Below are positions 25,269-34,598 of a stretch of DNA of 64,000 nt, in pieces. Position 1 is the stretch's first letter. Each line of letters opens with the position of its first letter. The translations under genes and the position numbers were made by a program. The notes beneath the pieces are model-generated. The model had not been told where the DNA came from. It did no database searches and was given only the letters and a program-made list of their open reading frames with translations. The DNA is from Bordetella genomosp. 4 (GTDB taxonomy: Bacteria; Pseudomonadota; Gammaproteobacteria; Burkholderiales; Burkholderiaceae_B). Where the stretch lies: contig NZ_NEVQ01000008.1 in assembly GCF_002261185.1 (NCBI RefSeq), forward strand, positions 124,001-188,000, written 5' to 3'.

Positions 25269-28200
25269 GTAGCGCTGTTCGTCAACCCTCTGATCATCTC
25301 GCACGCGCTCGTGCGTTGGACCCCGCTGCATCGTATCTGGTGCAAGCCCCTGCCGGCTCCGGCAAAACCGAGTTGTTGACCGATCGCATCCTGGCGTTGC
25401 TGGCGACAGTCAATCGGCCCGAGGAAATCGTCGCCATTACATTCACGCGCAAGGCCGCATCGGAAATGCATGCCCGCGTGCTGAGTAAATTGCGAGACGG
25501 CAATGGCCCCATGCCCGAGACCGAACACGGTCAGCGCAGTTGGCAACTCGCGCGCGAGGCGCTGGCGCGTGATGAGGCCCTAGGTTGGAAACTGCTGCAG
25601 CATCCGGCGCGATTGTCGATTCGTACCATCGACTCGTTTTGCGCGGGGCTGGTGCGCGGGATGCCGTGGTTGTCAGAGTTGGGCGGTATGCCGGATATCG
25701 CTGACAATGCCCAGGCCCATTACGAGGCGGCTGCACGTGCGACATTGGCGCTGGTCGATGATTTCGACGCTGTGCGTACCTTGCTAAAGCACTTGGATGT
25801 CGATACGCAGGCTGCTGTAGAAGCGATTGCGGCGATGCTTGGGCAGCGTGATCAATGGCTTCCCTTATTAGCGCACGGCAGTGATCGCATGGCTCTGCAG
25901 GATGCATTGGCCGAGGCCATTGGCGAGGACCTGGACGCTTTGGCGCAGGCCATGCCGTTGGGCTGGGAGGATGCGTTGTGCTGGCCTGCACGGATGGCCG
26001 CTGCGGCGTTGGACGAAGAGAGCGCCGCGCATCCCTTGGCGCCACTGCGCGATTGGAATGAGCCTCTGATGCCGGACGCCGAGTGCCTGGATCAGTGGAA
26101 AGCCGTACGTCATCTGCTATTGACTTCGACCGGCGGGCTGCGCAGTGCGCGTGGGGTAAACAAAAAACTGGGCTTTCCTCCTAAGTGCGAGCACAAAGAG
26201 GTATTCGCGCAATGGCTGGATGCGGCTGATCCCGACGCTGCCTGGATTTGGATGCTGGACGCAGTGAATTCGGTGCCGCCGGCTGAGTTCAGCGAGGAGC
26301 AATGGCGCGTTTTGAGTGCGCAGTTGATGACGTTGAAGCTGGCCGTCGCCCAACTGCATTTGCGTTTTGCAGAAACGCGCGAAGTGGATTTCATTGAAAT
26401 CGCGCAGCGTGCCTCGCATGCCTTGGGGTCTGCGGACGATCCCGGTGAGTTGCTGTTGAAGCTGGATGCATCGATTCGTCATCTGTTGATCGATGAGTTT
26501 CAAGACACGAGTTTGACGCAGATTCATCTGTTGGCGACCTTGACGTCCGGCTGGCAGCCTGGTGACGGGCGAACCCTGTTTCTAGTCGGCGATCCCATGC
26601 AGTCCATCTACCGTTTCCGCAAGGCAGAGGTCGGCTTGTTCCTGCAAGCGGCTGAGAGCGGTATTGGCGAGATTGCGCCGGAATTCCTGCAGCTCACCGA
26701 TAACTTCCGATCCCAGGCCGGTGTCGTCGAGTGGGTCAACGCGACATTCCGTGGCTTGCTGCCCGCACGCAATGATGCAGCTGCGGGGGCCATCGCCTAT
26801 ACCGATTCAGCCGCGTTCAATCCGCAAATGCCGGGCGAGCCGGTGCGTTTCCATGGCGCTTTCAGCACGTCAGGTGCGAGCGAGGCCGACGAGGCGGCCG
26901 AGACACTGACGGTGCAACTGGTCAAGCAGGCACTGCAAGACCGTGATCCGGCGAGCCGGCATCCGGTGGCTATTTTGGTGCGAGCGCGAGGTCATTTAGG
27001 GCAATTGGTGCGTCGATTGACCCAGGCCGGTATCGCCTGCCGTGCAGTCGATCTCGTACCGTTAGGGCAGCGTCAGGTAGTGTCGGACTTGGTGCAATTG
27101 TTGCGTGCCTTGTCCCATCCCGCGGATCGGTTGGCGTGGTTGTCGGTCTTGCGCGCGCCGTGGTGCGGGCTGACCTTGAATACGCTGCACGCGTTATTTG
27201 GCCAAGATTTGACGACACCTGTCCCGACTTTGCTGGCTGATGCATTACGTACGACGAAGCCTGCGGCAGTGCCGTTGCCTCGCGGGCAAAGCCTGTCGCT
27301 ATGGGATGAGCCACAGCCACAATTACCGCTGGAGCCCGAGCATGGGCAACTGCAGGAGCCGACGGCATCACAAATTGGACAGGAGTCGAGGACGGCGTCG
27401 AGTGTGGCACAGCAGCTTTTGCCTGCAGACGAATATGCCCGCCTGGCCCATGTTGGCCCAATCTTGCTGGACGCGACAAACGCCAGCGGTGCGATGCCGT
27501 TGGCGGCGTGGCTGGAATCCCTGTGGCACCGATTGGGTGGCACTGCCTTGTATCCCAGCGCCAGCGCAGCCGAAGACGCGGAGAGCCTGTTTGTCCTGAT
27601 CGAGCGCCTGGCGCCTCATGGTGGACTCGATCCGGCACAGTTGGATACCGCACTGGCCAGACTTTACGCCGCGCCAGACGGTGGTGGCGACGACGGCGGC
27701 GTGGTCGAAATTATGACGATGCACAAGTCCAAGGGCTTGCAGTTCGACACCGTGATCTTGTACGGCTTGCACAAATCGCCACGGGCAGAACGCGCGCCAT
27801 TGGTGAGCTTTGAGCAGCGTGGCGAGCGCGTGCTGTTCGGCCCTGTCAAGCCTAGGGCAGACAGAGAAGCCGATCCCGTGTCTCGTTATCTGGGCTTGCG
27901 GGAAAAGCGCCGCGCGGCCTACGAAACGGATCGCCTGTTGTACGTGGCGGCTACGCGAGCGCGCCACCGTCTGCATCTCGTGGGAAATGTCGCAGTAGAC
28001 CCCGCGACAGGCCAACCCAAGCCTCCGCCCGCCAACAGCTTGCTGGGACGGTTGTGGCAATGGTTGCCTGCCGATCAAAAGGCTCCTCCGCAGGATTGGC
28101 AAGACACTGCCTCGCAGGATGACAATGCGGCCGCTCCCTATACCGGCGAGCCATTACGACGTATTGCCAATGAGGCGATCGATCTGCTGCGCGCTCAGCA

Positions 28201-28795
28201 CCCGCCGATCAGCGGCCCAGGTTCTAGCCTAAGTACACTGAATGCCGTCCTGGGGCAGGGCGCAGAACATCCCGCCTGGCAGCTGGAAACCGTTCACGAT
28301 GCCGCAATCGGCACCTTGGCCCATGCCTGGTTGGCCCGTATCGGACAAGACGGCCTGAATGCCTGGCCCGCCGACACCTTGCGCGCCTATTTGCCTGTCA
28401 TGCAAAAGCAGCTGACCCGCGCCGGTTTGCCGGCCTCTCTAGCCCCCGATGCTGCGCAGTCGGTCCTGGACACGTTGTTGGCCACGCTGGATCACGATCG
28501 CGGCCGCTGGCTGCTCTCGCAATCCTCCGCACGCCGCGAATGGCCTCTCATCGACGCCACCGGCCGCGTTTCCGTCATCGACCTGGCCCTCAGTACCGAA
28601 GACGGCTGGCTCATCGTTGACTACAAAACCGCCCGCCCACGCACCGGCGAGTCCACAGAACATTTCGCCACCCGCATGCGCCAACGCCATGCGGACCAAC
28701 TTCTGCGCTACTGCACTCAAGTCACAGCGCTGGACGCCCGCCCCGCCAGATCAGTCCTATATTTTCCCAGAGCAGCACTGTGGATAGATTTGTAG
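25265..28795 (+). CDS. addA: AddA-like UvrD/RecB helicase-nuclease
   Basis: 1176 residues. Superfamily 1 helicase motifs in order: Walker A QAPAGSGKTELL (residues ~28-38), motif Ia ITFTRKAASEMHARV, motif II LLIDEFQDTS, motif III LVGDPMQSIYRFRKAEV, motif V MTMHKSKGLQFDTVIL, motif VI LLYVAATRARHRL. The C-terminal RecB-like nuclease has SVIDLALSTEDGWLIVDYKT. The ATP-driven motor and the strand-cutting nuclease cooperate with AddB to process broken DNA ends and load RecA. Translationally coupled to addB. This pair stands in place of RecBCD, which fits betaproteobacteria of this group. Confidence 0.92.
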   Translation: MSSAVRQPSDHLARARALDPAASYLVQAPAGSGKTELLTDRILALLATVNRPEEIVAITFTRKAASEMHARVLSKLRDGNGPMPETEHGQRSWQLAREALARDEALGWKLLQHPARLSIRTIDSFCAGLVRGMPWLSELGGMPDIADNAQAHYEAAARATLALVDDFDAVRTLLKHLDVDTQAAVEAIAAMLGQRDQWLPLLAHGSDRMALQDALAEAIGEDLDALAQAMPLGWEDALCWPARMAAAALDEESAAHPLAPLRDWNEPLMPDAECLDQWKAVRHLLLTSTGGLRSARGVNKKLGFPPKCEHKEVFAQWLDAADPDAAWIWMLDAVNSVPPAEFSEEQWRVLSAQLMTLKLAVAQLHLRFAETREVDFIEIAQRASHALGSADDPGELLLKLDASIRHLLIDEFQDTSLTQIHLLATLTSGWQPGDGRTLFLVGDPMQSIYRFRKAEVGLFLQAAESGIGEIAPEFLQLTDNFRSQAGVVEWVNATFRGLLPARNDAAAGAIAYTDSAAFNPQMPGEPVRFHGAFSTSGASEADEAAETLTVQLVKQALQDRDPASRHPVAILVRARGHLGQLVRRLTQAGIACRAVDLVPLGQRQVVSDLVQLLRALSHPADRLAWLSVLRAPWCGLTLNTLHALFGQDLTTPVPTLLADALRTTKPAAVPLPRGQSLSLWDEPQPQLPLEPEHGQLQEPTASQIGQESRTASSVAQQLLPADEYARLAHVGPILLDATNASGAMPLAAWLESLWHRLGGTALYPSASAAEDAESLFVLIERLAPHGGLDPAQLDTALARLYAAPDGGGDDGGVVEIMTMHKSKGLQFDTVILYGLHKSPRAERAPLVSFEQRGERVLFGPVKPRADREADPVSRYLGLREKRRAAYETDRLLYVAATRARHRLHLVGNVAVDPATGQPKPPPANSLLGRLWQWLPADQKAPPQDWQDTASQDDNAAAPYTGEPLRRIANEAIDLLRAQHPPISGPGSSLSTLNAVLGQGAEHPAWQLETVHDAAIGTLAHAWLARIGQDGLNAWPADTLRAYLPVMQKQLTRAGLPASLAPDAAQSVLDTLLATLDHDRGRWLLSQSSARREWPLIDATGRVSVIDLALSTEDGWLIVDYKTARPRTGESTEHFATRMRQRHADQLLRYCTQVTALDARPARSVLYFPRAALWIDL

Positions 28796-29202
28796 CTTGA
28801 TTTGTAAGCTATCTTGAAATTTTAAGGACGCACGGGGTGAGCGTATCGTCGCTGTTCTCTTGACGTGCGCTTCGCACAGCGCCGCCGCGCGCCTGCTCTG
28901 GTGCTGCCAGACGACTCATAGACCTCCATCTCATAGCGTTCCCGCACTGAGCACGCGCCGGCATCACGTCCTGGTGGCAGTCAGCCGATGCGAAGTCCGG
29001 TTCGGCACCGCGTCTTCACGATTTTGCTTGGCGACCGCCGGATTCGGCAGTCCCGGGCGAACGCCACGTAAGTCGTGAACCGATGCCCAGACTTGTGCCC
29101 GCAAGCAAGCTGCGGAGGGCAGTATGCGCCGCCACGGTCCGATGCTGTGAATCCCGTTCTTGTCCAGTCGTCCATGTCGTTTTCCTGTGTAAGGATCTAC
29201 CT
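28796..29202. other. Intergenic region before the first ankyrin-like gene
   Basis: About 400 bp in which I see no gene I can support on either strand. Near the left edge an imperfect AT-rich dyad, CTTGAAATTTTAAG (28813-28826), contains the decamer GAAATTTTAA, which is also at the centre of the palindrome before the second ankyrin-like gene. The rest is GC-rich and featureless. Confidence 0.5.
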
Positions 29203-31653
29203 ATGCTCAATGAGCTCTGTTTCCCTCCGAGTCGATCTCCCTCAATCGAGAATCGTTTTCACGCAAATCCGGATACCCAAAATATTCGAAAGGCATTATT
29301 AGAGGCCTTAGAGAAAGACGATTGGTCAGTATTCGAGGCCGCAGCGTTTAACGACGCTGAGACACTCATCGAAAAAATGCGCTTTGATAACGGCAAAAAT
29401 TGTCTTCATGTTGCCGTCAAGACTGGCAGTCAATCGGTCGCTTTGAATCTCATAAAACTCGCTCACGAGAGACGTCTCGATCTTATTAATAGTAAAGATC
29501 TGACCGGCTACACCCCCCTCATGTACGCGGCAGATTCAGCAACCGACAACCTCGAATTGGTCGATGCGTTGTTCAACGCCGGTGCACGCGAGGGGCTGGC
29601 GCAGGCACTGAAATCTGCCGCGCAACGAGGTCATGTGGCAATCGCGACGCGGTTGGTCGGTACGGACGTTGACGCACCCACAGTCCTGGCAGAGATTATC
29701 GCGGACGATGCGGCGCATCTGCGTCGCGTGAAAGCCAACGCCGCTCGATTACTGATAGCGCTAGGAGTTAGCGCGACAGATGCGCTTGCTTACGCGGTCG
29801 AACATTGTCCAGAAGAGGCGGCAAGCTTTTTATTTTTGCTTGGCGCCAACGGAGCTGATGCGCTTGCCTCGGCTGCCAATGCTCGTGATCAAAGCAGACT
29901 GGCGCGCTTAGTGTCGGCGGGCGCGGATGTCGAGACTGCGCTGATCAGTCTGGCGAAACACCCCGATAGGCTGGTCCATTACAGGGATGTGTCCTTTTTG
30001 AACAGAATCAACTATAGCGAGCGTTGGCGTCGTTGGCATGAGACTTCAAGAATCGATACGGCAGCGCTGTTGAGGCTGCTAAAAAGCGGAGATACCGCGA
30101 CCATGCTGACTTTGGCTCGGGCGATAGCTCCCGAGCATCGAGGATGGGACGAGTTGGCCAAAAGCGGAAATGTCGAAGCCCTAACCGCGCTGCGGACTAT
30201 TTCTGGAAAAGACGAATCAGAAACATGTCTGCGGTTCTTTGTTGTCAATGGCCATTGGAACTCCTTGAAAACCTTGCTTGATGCTGGCGTGCCGGCATCA
30301 AGAACGCTGGAAAGTCTACTCCGCGACCTGCGCGCCAGCCGTCCAGGCAGTCTGGAGTATCGGAACTTCCGTGAATCGCTGAAACTCTTGTTTGTCGCCG
30401 GCGCAGACGGGTTACCATTTCCCGAGGAGCTGAGAGACGAGATCAATGAGAGAAAAAAGGAGATATCGTCTTTCTCTCCCAGCGAGGTAAATGCGGCGTT
30501 CTTATCCGCAATAACAAACAAGTACACCGCGGATGCCGCGCTTCTACTTGACAAAGGGGCCGACCTGATTGCTGCACTGCAGTATTTAAGCCAGCCCGAA
30601 GAGATAGACGACGCGTCGCTATCAAGCGAAATACACCTATTACGTTATAGGGAAAGAGTAGGTAGATTAGGCATACCTAATTTGATTGATACCGGCCGGG
30701 TCACGTCTGAGGCTCTTATATCTCGCGAAATGCGCATTGCACGTGACATGGAGGCAGGACGCAGATCCCTAGGAATACGCAACTTGATTGACGCAGGTGC
30801 GGTCACCGCCCAGACTCTTATCGATCGCGTTAAGGCCGGTGATATGCAAGTCTCCAGAGCGATTGCCAAGCACCGGAACATCGCCACCGATGCGCTCGTT
30901 GAGCTCATTGTTCAAGGGGACCAGGAAACCGCACGCGTACTCGTTCCTACCTTGACCGATGGGCAGCTTGCTCTGACACAGGCCGTTCGATGTAATGATT
31001 TGAACCTGGCTCGAGCTCTGATTGAGATCGGCGCAGACGGGCCGGGGGCCTTGCTGTCATTGTTGCGAGAAAAACATCGGGAAGTCGCGGGCAGATTGAT
31101 TGCCCTGGGCGTGGACGTTCATACGGCGCTGATGCGCGCCGTACGTGAGGGACATGATTCAGATAAAACCGCTATAGGGGATTTGATCATGATCGGGGCC
31201 CAGTTTTCCATCGCATTGCTACGAGCCGTGGCACTCGGAGAGACAGAGACGGTAAAGAAAATACTGAATCTTGGGGGTACGTCAGCGGCGACGGAGGCTT
31301 TACTAACCCTGAGCCAGGATGCCACGCTCGCCTATAACCTCAAGGCTAGCCGGCTCAAGCAGCTGATTCAGGCGGGTCTGAATACTGACAGAGTATTAGA
31401 GCAACTCATCGAGGACCGCAAGACCGCCCAACTGAAGACGCTGATAGCGCTTGGCGCACCCACTGTTAAATTACTGATAGAGCTGAGCAAACAACGCAAC
31501 CGGATCGGTGCACGAAATTTAATTATCGCCGGAGCGGATTTCATCACAGCAATGCGGACTCTGCAGATTGATGGTGAGCAAGTGGCGCTAACTGTGTTGG
31601 TGCTGGCCTTGGCGGGCGCCAGGGAACGTATGGTGCCGGCGGTGAGCCTTTGA
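29203..31653 (+). CDS. Large ankyrin-like repeat protein, copy 1
   Basis: 816 residues. Apart from the ends the protein is built of ~31-33-residue helical repeats of ankyrin type: KNCLHVAVKTGSQSVALNLI, LTGYTPLMYAADSATDNLEL with the TPLMYA hallmark, then many degenerate units ending LIxxGADxxxAL. No signal peptide, membrane helix or enzyme domain. One unit appears freshly duplicated: LGIPNLIDTGRVTSEALI and LGIRNLIDAGAVTAQTLI follow each other, where copy 2 has one. The ATG at 29203 with AAGGA 8 bp upstream is chosen over 29083. GC content and codon use (ATA, AGA, TTA) differ from addA. Function unknown; ankyrin proteins often bind other proteins and include secreted effectors. Confidence 0.75.
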   Translation: MLNELCFPPSRSPSIENRFHANPDTQNIRKALLEALEKDDWSVFEAAAFNDAETLIEKMRFDNGKNCLHVAVKTGSQSVALNLIKLAHERRLDLINSKDLTGYTPLMYAADSATDNLELVDALFNAGAREGLAQALKSAAQRGHVAIATRLVGTDVDAPTVLAEIIADDAAHLRRVKANAARLLIALGVSATDALAYAVEHCPEEAASFLFLLGANGADALASAANARDQSRLARLVSAGADVETALISLAKHPDRLVHYRDVSFLNRINYSERWRRWHETSRIDTAALLRLLKSGDTATMLTLARAIAPEHRGWDELAKSGNVEALTALRTISGKDESETCLRFFVVNGHWNSLKTLLDAGVPASRTLESLLRDLRASRPGSLEYRNFRESLKLLFVAGADGLPFPEELRDEINERKKEISSFSPSEVNAAFLSAITNKYTADAALLLDKGADLIAALQYLSQPEEIDDASLSSEIHLLRYRERVGRLGIPNLIDTGRVTSEALISREMRIARDMEAGRRSLGIRNLIDAGAVTAQTLIDRVKAGDMQVSRAIAKHRNIATDALVELIVQGDQETARVLVPTLTDGQLALTQAVRCNDLNLARALIEIGADGPGALLSLLREKHREVAGRLIALGVDVHTALMRAVREGHDSDKTAIGDLIMIGAQFSIALLRAVALGETETVKKILNLGGTSAATEALLTLSQDATLAYNLKASRLKQLIQAGLNTDRVLEQLIEDRKTAQLKTLIALGAPTVKLLIELSKQRNRIGARNLIIAGADFITAMRTLQIDGEQVALTVLVLALAGARERMVPAVSL

Positions 31654-31775
31654 CCCAGTGGACTTTTAGCAAGCCATTGAGCGGCGTGTTTTATCTCTGT
31701 TGGCTCGTGTGGCTCCGGCAGGGTCCCTCGAGGAGCAGGTTGGGCCTTGGCAGGCTAGGTGACAGAATGGTGCAT

Positions 31776-31800
31776 GGAACGAAATTTTAAATTTCGTTCC
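31776..31800. promoter_or_regulatory. 25-bp palindrome upstream of the second ankyrin-like gene
   Basis: GGAACGAAATTT, a single T, then AAATTTCGTTCC: 12-bp arms are exactly complementary around one base. It lies 116 bp before the start of copy 2 and has no T-run, so an operator for a dimeric regulator is the best guess. Confidence 0.5.
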
Positions 31801-31915
31801 TTACGCTGTGCAGCCTCCTGTTGCTCATGTGTAACGTAAGAATTGTGAACCGATTGGTAGTCGGGTGGCTGACTCATTTGACGTTTTATCGCGTTTTTTT
31901 TGAGAGAGTCATCCT

Positions 31916-34222
31916 ATGTCCTATGGAATTGAACCCTTTTTGGGGCCTCCCTCTCCGGCTCAGATAGAACCAGAGCCGGCGAACAATGAGGGTATGGCAG
32001 AAGTACAAAACGCGCTACAGCAGGCTTTGCTAGATGACGACTGGGCAACGTTCGACGCCTTGGTTTTCAGCGACGAATCCTTCAATATCGAAACAGGGCA
32101 AAACGCGCACGGCCAAAATTTTCTTCATGTCGCCATTCAAATGGGCAGCCGTTCAATTGCATTGAACCTCGCAAAGCGAGCTGGCGAACAAGGTCTCGAT
32201 ATCATTAATACCGAAGATCTATTCGGATTCACCCCACTCGCGTATGCGGTCGAATCTCAAACGGATGACCGGGAATTAGTCGACGAGCTGCTCCTGGCGG
32301 GCGCGAATGTCAAGTTATCGGAGGCCTTGCAGGCTGCTGCCCAGGGCGGTCATGCGGAAATGGCGACGGCGTTGATGGCCGCAGGAGTTAACGGTCCGGA
32401 GGTGCTGGTGGATATCCTTCGGCATAACAGCGATCCGGACAAGGTGAAAGCCGCGAAACTGCTGATATCGCTAGGAATGGATGCCACCGTAGCATTGGAG
32501 TCTGCGGTCAAAAAGGAGCAGTGGGACGCAATAAGTCCATTGATTTTACTCGGCGCTAAAGGATCCGAAGCGCTTGCTTCGCTCTCCAACTCGGATGATC
32601 GTAAGGCAATGGCGCGATTGATCTCAGCGGGTGCCGATGTGGTTATGGCGCTGAAGATCTTGGCAACAAAAGCCAATAGCCCAGAGAATAGCGGTGCCAT
32701 GAGATCATTGATTGGATCGGAACTAGGGAGTGACGATGACAGCGTGGACGAGCATACTTTTAGTTCGCGACATCGCCAAGACATAAACTGGACCAGCAAG
32801 TTAGCACTGCTGCAGTTGGCAAAAAGCGGGAACATACGTGCCGTACAAACATTAAGTACGGTTATGCTGCCGATCGACGAGCTCACTTGCAGAGAGCTGG
32901 CAATGGGGGGGCATGTCGAAACTATAAAAACACTGATTGCCGCTGGTCTTGTGAATTCGGAAGAGTTTCTCAAAAGCTTTGCTCTTGCAGGAAACTTGGC
33001 GGCAGCAAGAGCGCTGATCAACGCCGGCACGCCAACATCAGAGACGTTGACCCGACTGTGCAAGACGCCTGGGGGCCGTCCACAGTATCAACCAAATCTT
33101 GACGCAATAAAACTGTTGATTTTTGCGGGTGCAGCGCCTTCACACCCGTTGAGTGAAGGCGTATCCGACGATATCAACAGAAAAAAAGCAGAAATATCGA
33201 CTCTCGATTCCGGTGCGATGGTTGAGAGATTCGTCAACGCCGCAAAATGCGGCGACGTCGTTGATATGGCGATGCTGCTTGGCTGCGGCGTTGATACCGT
33301 CGCCGCTCTGAGGCTGCTGGGGGAGTCGCCTCCGTGGCTCGGAGTGCCAAAAGCAAAGGATGCGTGCCTGAACGCGGGTATGACTTTATCCGAAATTCTC
33401 GTCGGCCAAGTGAAGGCCGGCAACATGAAGGCTGCTAAGAACCTCATCGGACCAACGGATACCACAGCCGATACGCTCACGGAGCTCATTATTAACGGGG
33501 ATACCGATACAGCACGGACATTTGTGCCTGCCTTGACCAATGGACAGCGCGCGTTGCTACGGGCAGCTCAAAGCAATGACGGAGATCTGATGCGAGCTCT
33601 GATTGAGATAGGTGCAGATGCGCCAGCGGCAGTGCTGTCATTGTTAGAGGCGAACGCTCGAGAGGCCGCGGGCAGATTAATGGCCTGGGGAACGGACGTT
33701 CATGCGACATTGATGCGCGCCATAAGCGCAGAACACGAGCCAGACCAGAATGTCGTACAGGGCCTGACCATGATGGGGGCCGACTACCACATCGCGTTGC
33801 TGCGAGCGCTCGAAGCTAACGATTTCGCGATCGCACAGAGGGTATTGAATTTAAAAGGGCATGCGGTGGCAGAGAAAGCATTATTCGCCTTGATCGCAGG
33901 CGACGCACCCATCGACGAGCCTGGCCTCCACCGGCTCGACTGGTTAGTTCGGGCGCAAATAGATACTGGCGAATTAATAAGGAAACTCGCTGAGGACGGG
34001 CAGCGCGCCTGGCTGGGGACGCTTATTGACCTTAATGTGCCCACGGCCAAAGTGCTGATTGATTTGGCCATAGAGGGTAACCGATTGGATGCACAAACCC
34101 TCATTGCCGCAGGGGGAGATGTCGCTGTTGCCATGGACACGTTGCGGGCTTACGACGAGCAAGATGCGTTAAACGTATTGGTTCTTGCTGCGGCTGCGGC
34201 GCCGGACACGGCGTCTCAGTGA
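31916..34222 (+). CDS. Large ankyrin-like repeat protein, copy 2
   Basis: 768 residues, paralogous to the preceding gene along its whole length. The N-termini match (DDDWATFDALVFSDE against DDWSVFEAAAFNDA; HVAIQMGSRSIALNLAKRAG against HVAVKTGSQSVALNLIKLAH) and the C-terminal halves share long blocks such as RALIEIGAD and AGRLMAWGTDVHATLMRA. Same architecture: an ankyrin-like repeat solenoid, no signal peptide, no catalytic domain seen. A GAGAG ribosome-binding site is 8 bp upstream. The pair arose by tandem duplication and has diverged. The next feature is the 4.5S RNA gene, so the pair is bounded by housekeeping DNA. Confidence 0.75.
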   Translation: MSYGIEPFLGPPSPAQIEPEPANNEGMAEVQNALQQALLDDDWATFDALVFSDESFNIETGQNAHGQNFLHVAIQMGSRSIALNLAKRAGEQGLDIINTEDLFGFTPLAYAVESQTDDRELVDELLLAGANVKLSEALQAAAQGGHAEMATALMAAGVNGPEVLVDILRHNSDPDKVKAAKLLISLGMDATVALESAVKKEQWDAISPLILLGAKGSEALASLSNSDDRKAMARLISAGADVVMALKILATKANSPENSGAMRSLIGSELGSDDDSVDEHTFSSRHRQDINWTSKLALLQLAKSGNIRAVQTLSTVMLPIDELTCRELAMGGHVETIKTLIAAGLVNSEEFLKSFALAGNLAAARALINAGTPTSETLTRLCKTPGGRPQYQPNLDAIKLLIFAGAAPSHPLSEGVSDDINRKKAEISTLDSGAMVERFVNAAKCGDVVDMAMLLGCGVDTVAALRLLGESPPWLGVPKAKDACLNAGMTLSEILVGQVKAGNMKAAKNLIGPTDTTADTLTELIINGDTDTARTFVPALTNGQRALLRAAQSNDGDLMRALIEIGADAPAAVLSLLEANAREAAGRLMAWGTDVHATLMRAISAEHEPDQNVVQGLTMMGADYHIALLRALEANDFAIAQRVLNLKGHAVAEKALFALIAGDAPIDEPGLHRLDWLVRAQIDTGELIRKLAEDGQRAWLGTLIDLNVPTAKVLIDLAIEGNRLDAQTLIAAGGDVAVAMDTLRAYDEQDALNVLVLAAAAAPDTASQ

Positions 34223-34287
34223 TTTCATTCAGGATGAGGGGGGGCGGCCAACAGAGGTGTCATTAAGCGATCTTTCGTCTGCTCTGC

Positions 34288-34293
34288 TAGAAT
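34288..34293 (+). promoter_or_regulatory. -10 box of the 4.5S RNA gene
   Basis: TAGAAT, about 10 bp before the GGGCCCC that I take as the RNA 5' end. The -35 region (about TTAAGC at 34263) is weak. Confidence 0.45.
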
Positions 34294-34302
34294 CTCATTT
34301 GA

Positions 34303-34399
34303 CGGGCCCCTTCGCATGGTTCGGCGGTGAACCTGGTCAGGTCGGGAACGAAGCAGCCATAGTCGTTTAGGATCAGTGCCGGAGTAAGGCTCGTCACTC
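34303..34399 (+). ncRNA. ffs: Signal recognition particle 4.5S RNA
   Basis: The universally conserved SRP domain IV is plain: GAACCTGGTCAGGTCGGGAA followed by CGAAGCAGCC, the GGTCAGG and AGCAGCC sides of the Ffh-binding internal loops. It lies upstream of dnaX, the usual place in betaproteobacteria. Ends are estimated: 5' near GGGCCCC at 34304, 3' near 34399, before a strong terminator. Ffh and FtsY use this RNA for cotranslational membrane targeting. Confidence 0.92.
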
Positions 34400-34407
34400 G
34401 GTTTCCC

Positions 34408-34481
34408 AAAAGGGGCGCCGTAATCGGAACGAATTGTCAGCATTAGGGCAATTCGCGCCCTGGTTGCGGCGCCCCTTTTTT
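34408..34481 (+). terminator. Large terminator hairpin of ffs
   Basis: AAAAGGGGCGCCG (34408-34420) pairs over 13 bp with CGGCGCCCCTTTT (34467-34479), and the T-run continues to 34481. The 46-nt loop can form an inner GAATTG/CAATTC stem. Confidence 0.75.
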
Positions 34482-34502
34482 GTCGCCAGATCGCCCCAGG
34501 AT

Positions 34503-34553
34503 AAAAATGCCCCTTGGGAGCCGCGAGCCGAAGGCGCGGCGTGGGGCATTTTT
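34503..34553. terminator. Second hairpin before dnaX, bidirectional type
   Basis: AAAAATGCCCC (34503-34513) and GGGGCATTTTT (34543-34553) are perfect complements with A- and T-runs on the flanks, ending 45 bp before the dnaX start. Acts as a second stop for ffs or as a dnaX leader structure. Confidence 0.6.
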
Positions 34554-34598
34554 GCTTTGGGCGTGCAGGCGGCGCATAACTGGCTCTACAATCCGTCC

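Noticed and set aside
29083-29202. A 40-codon N-terminal extension of the first ankyrin-like protein.
   Set aside because: It is cysteine/arginine-rich, absent from the paralogue, and a good ribosome-binding site precedes the ATG at 29203.
34434-34598. A 55-codon N-terminal extension of DnaX.
   Set aside because: It is encoded by the two hairpins after ffs and matches nothing in DnaX; the MTYLVLARKWRP start is the conserved one.
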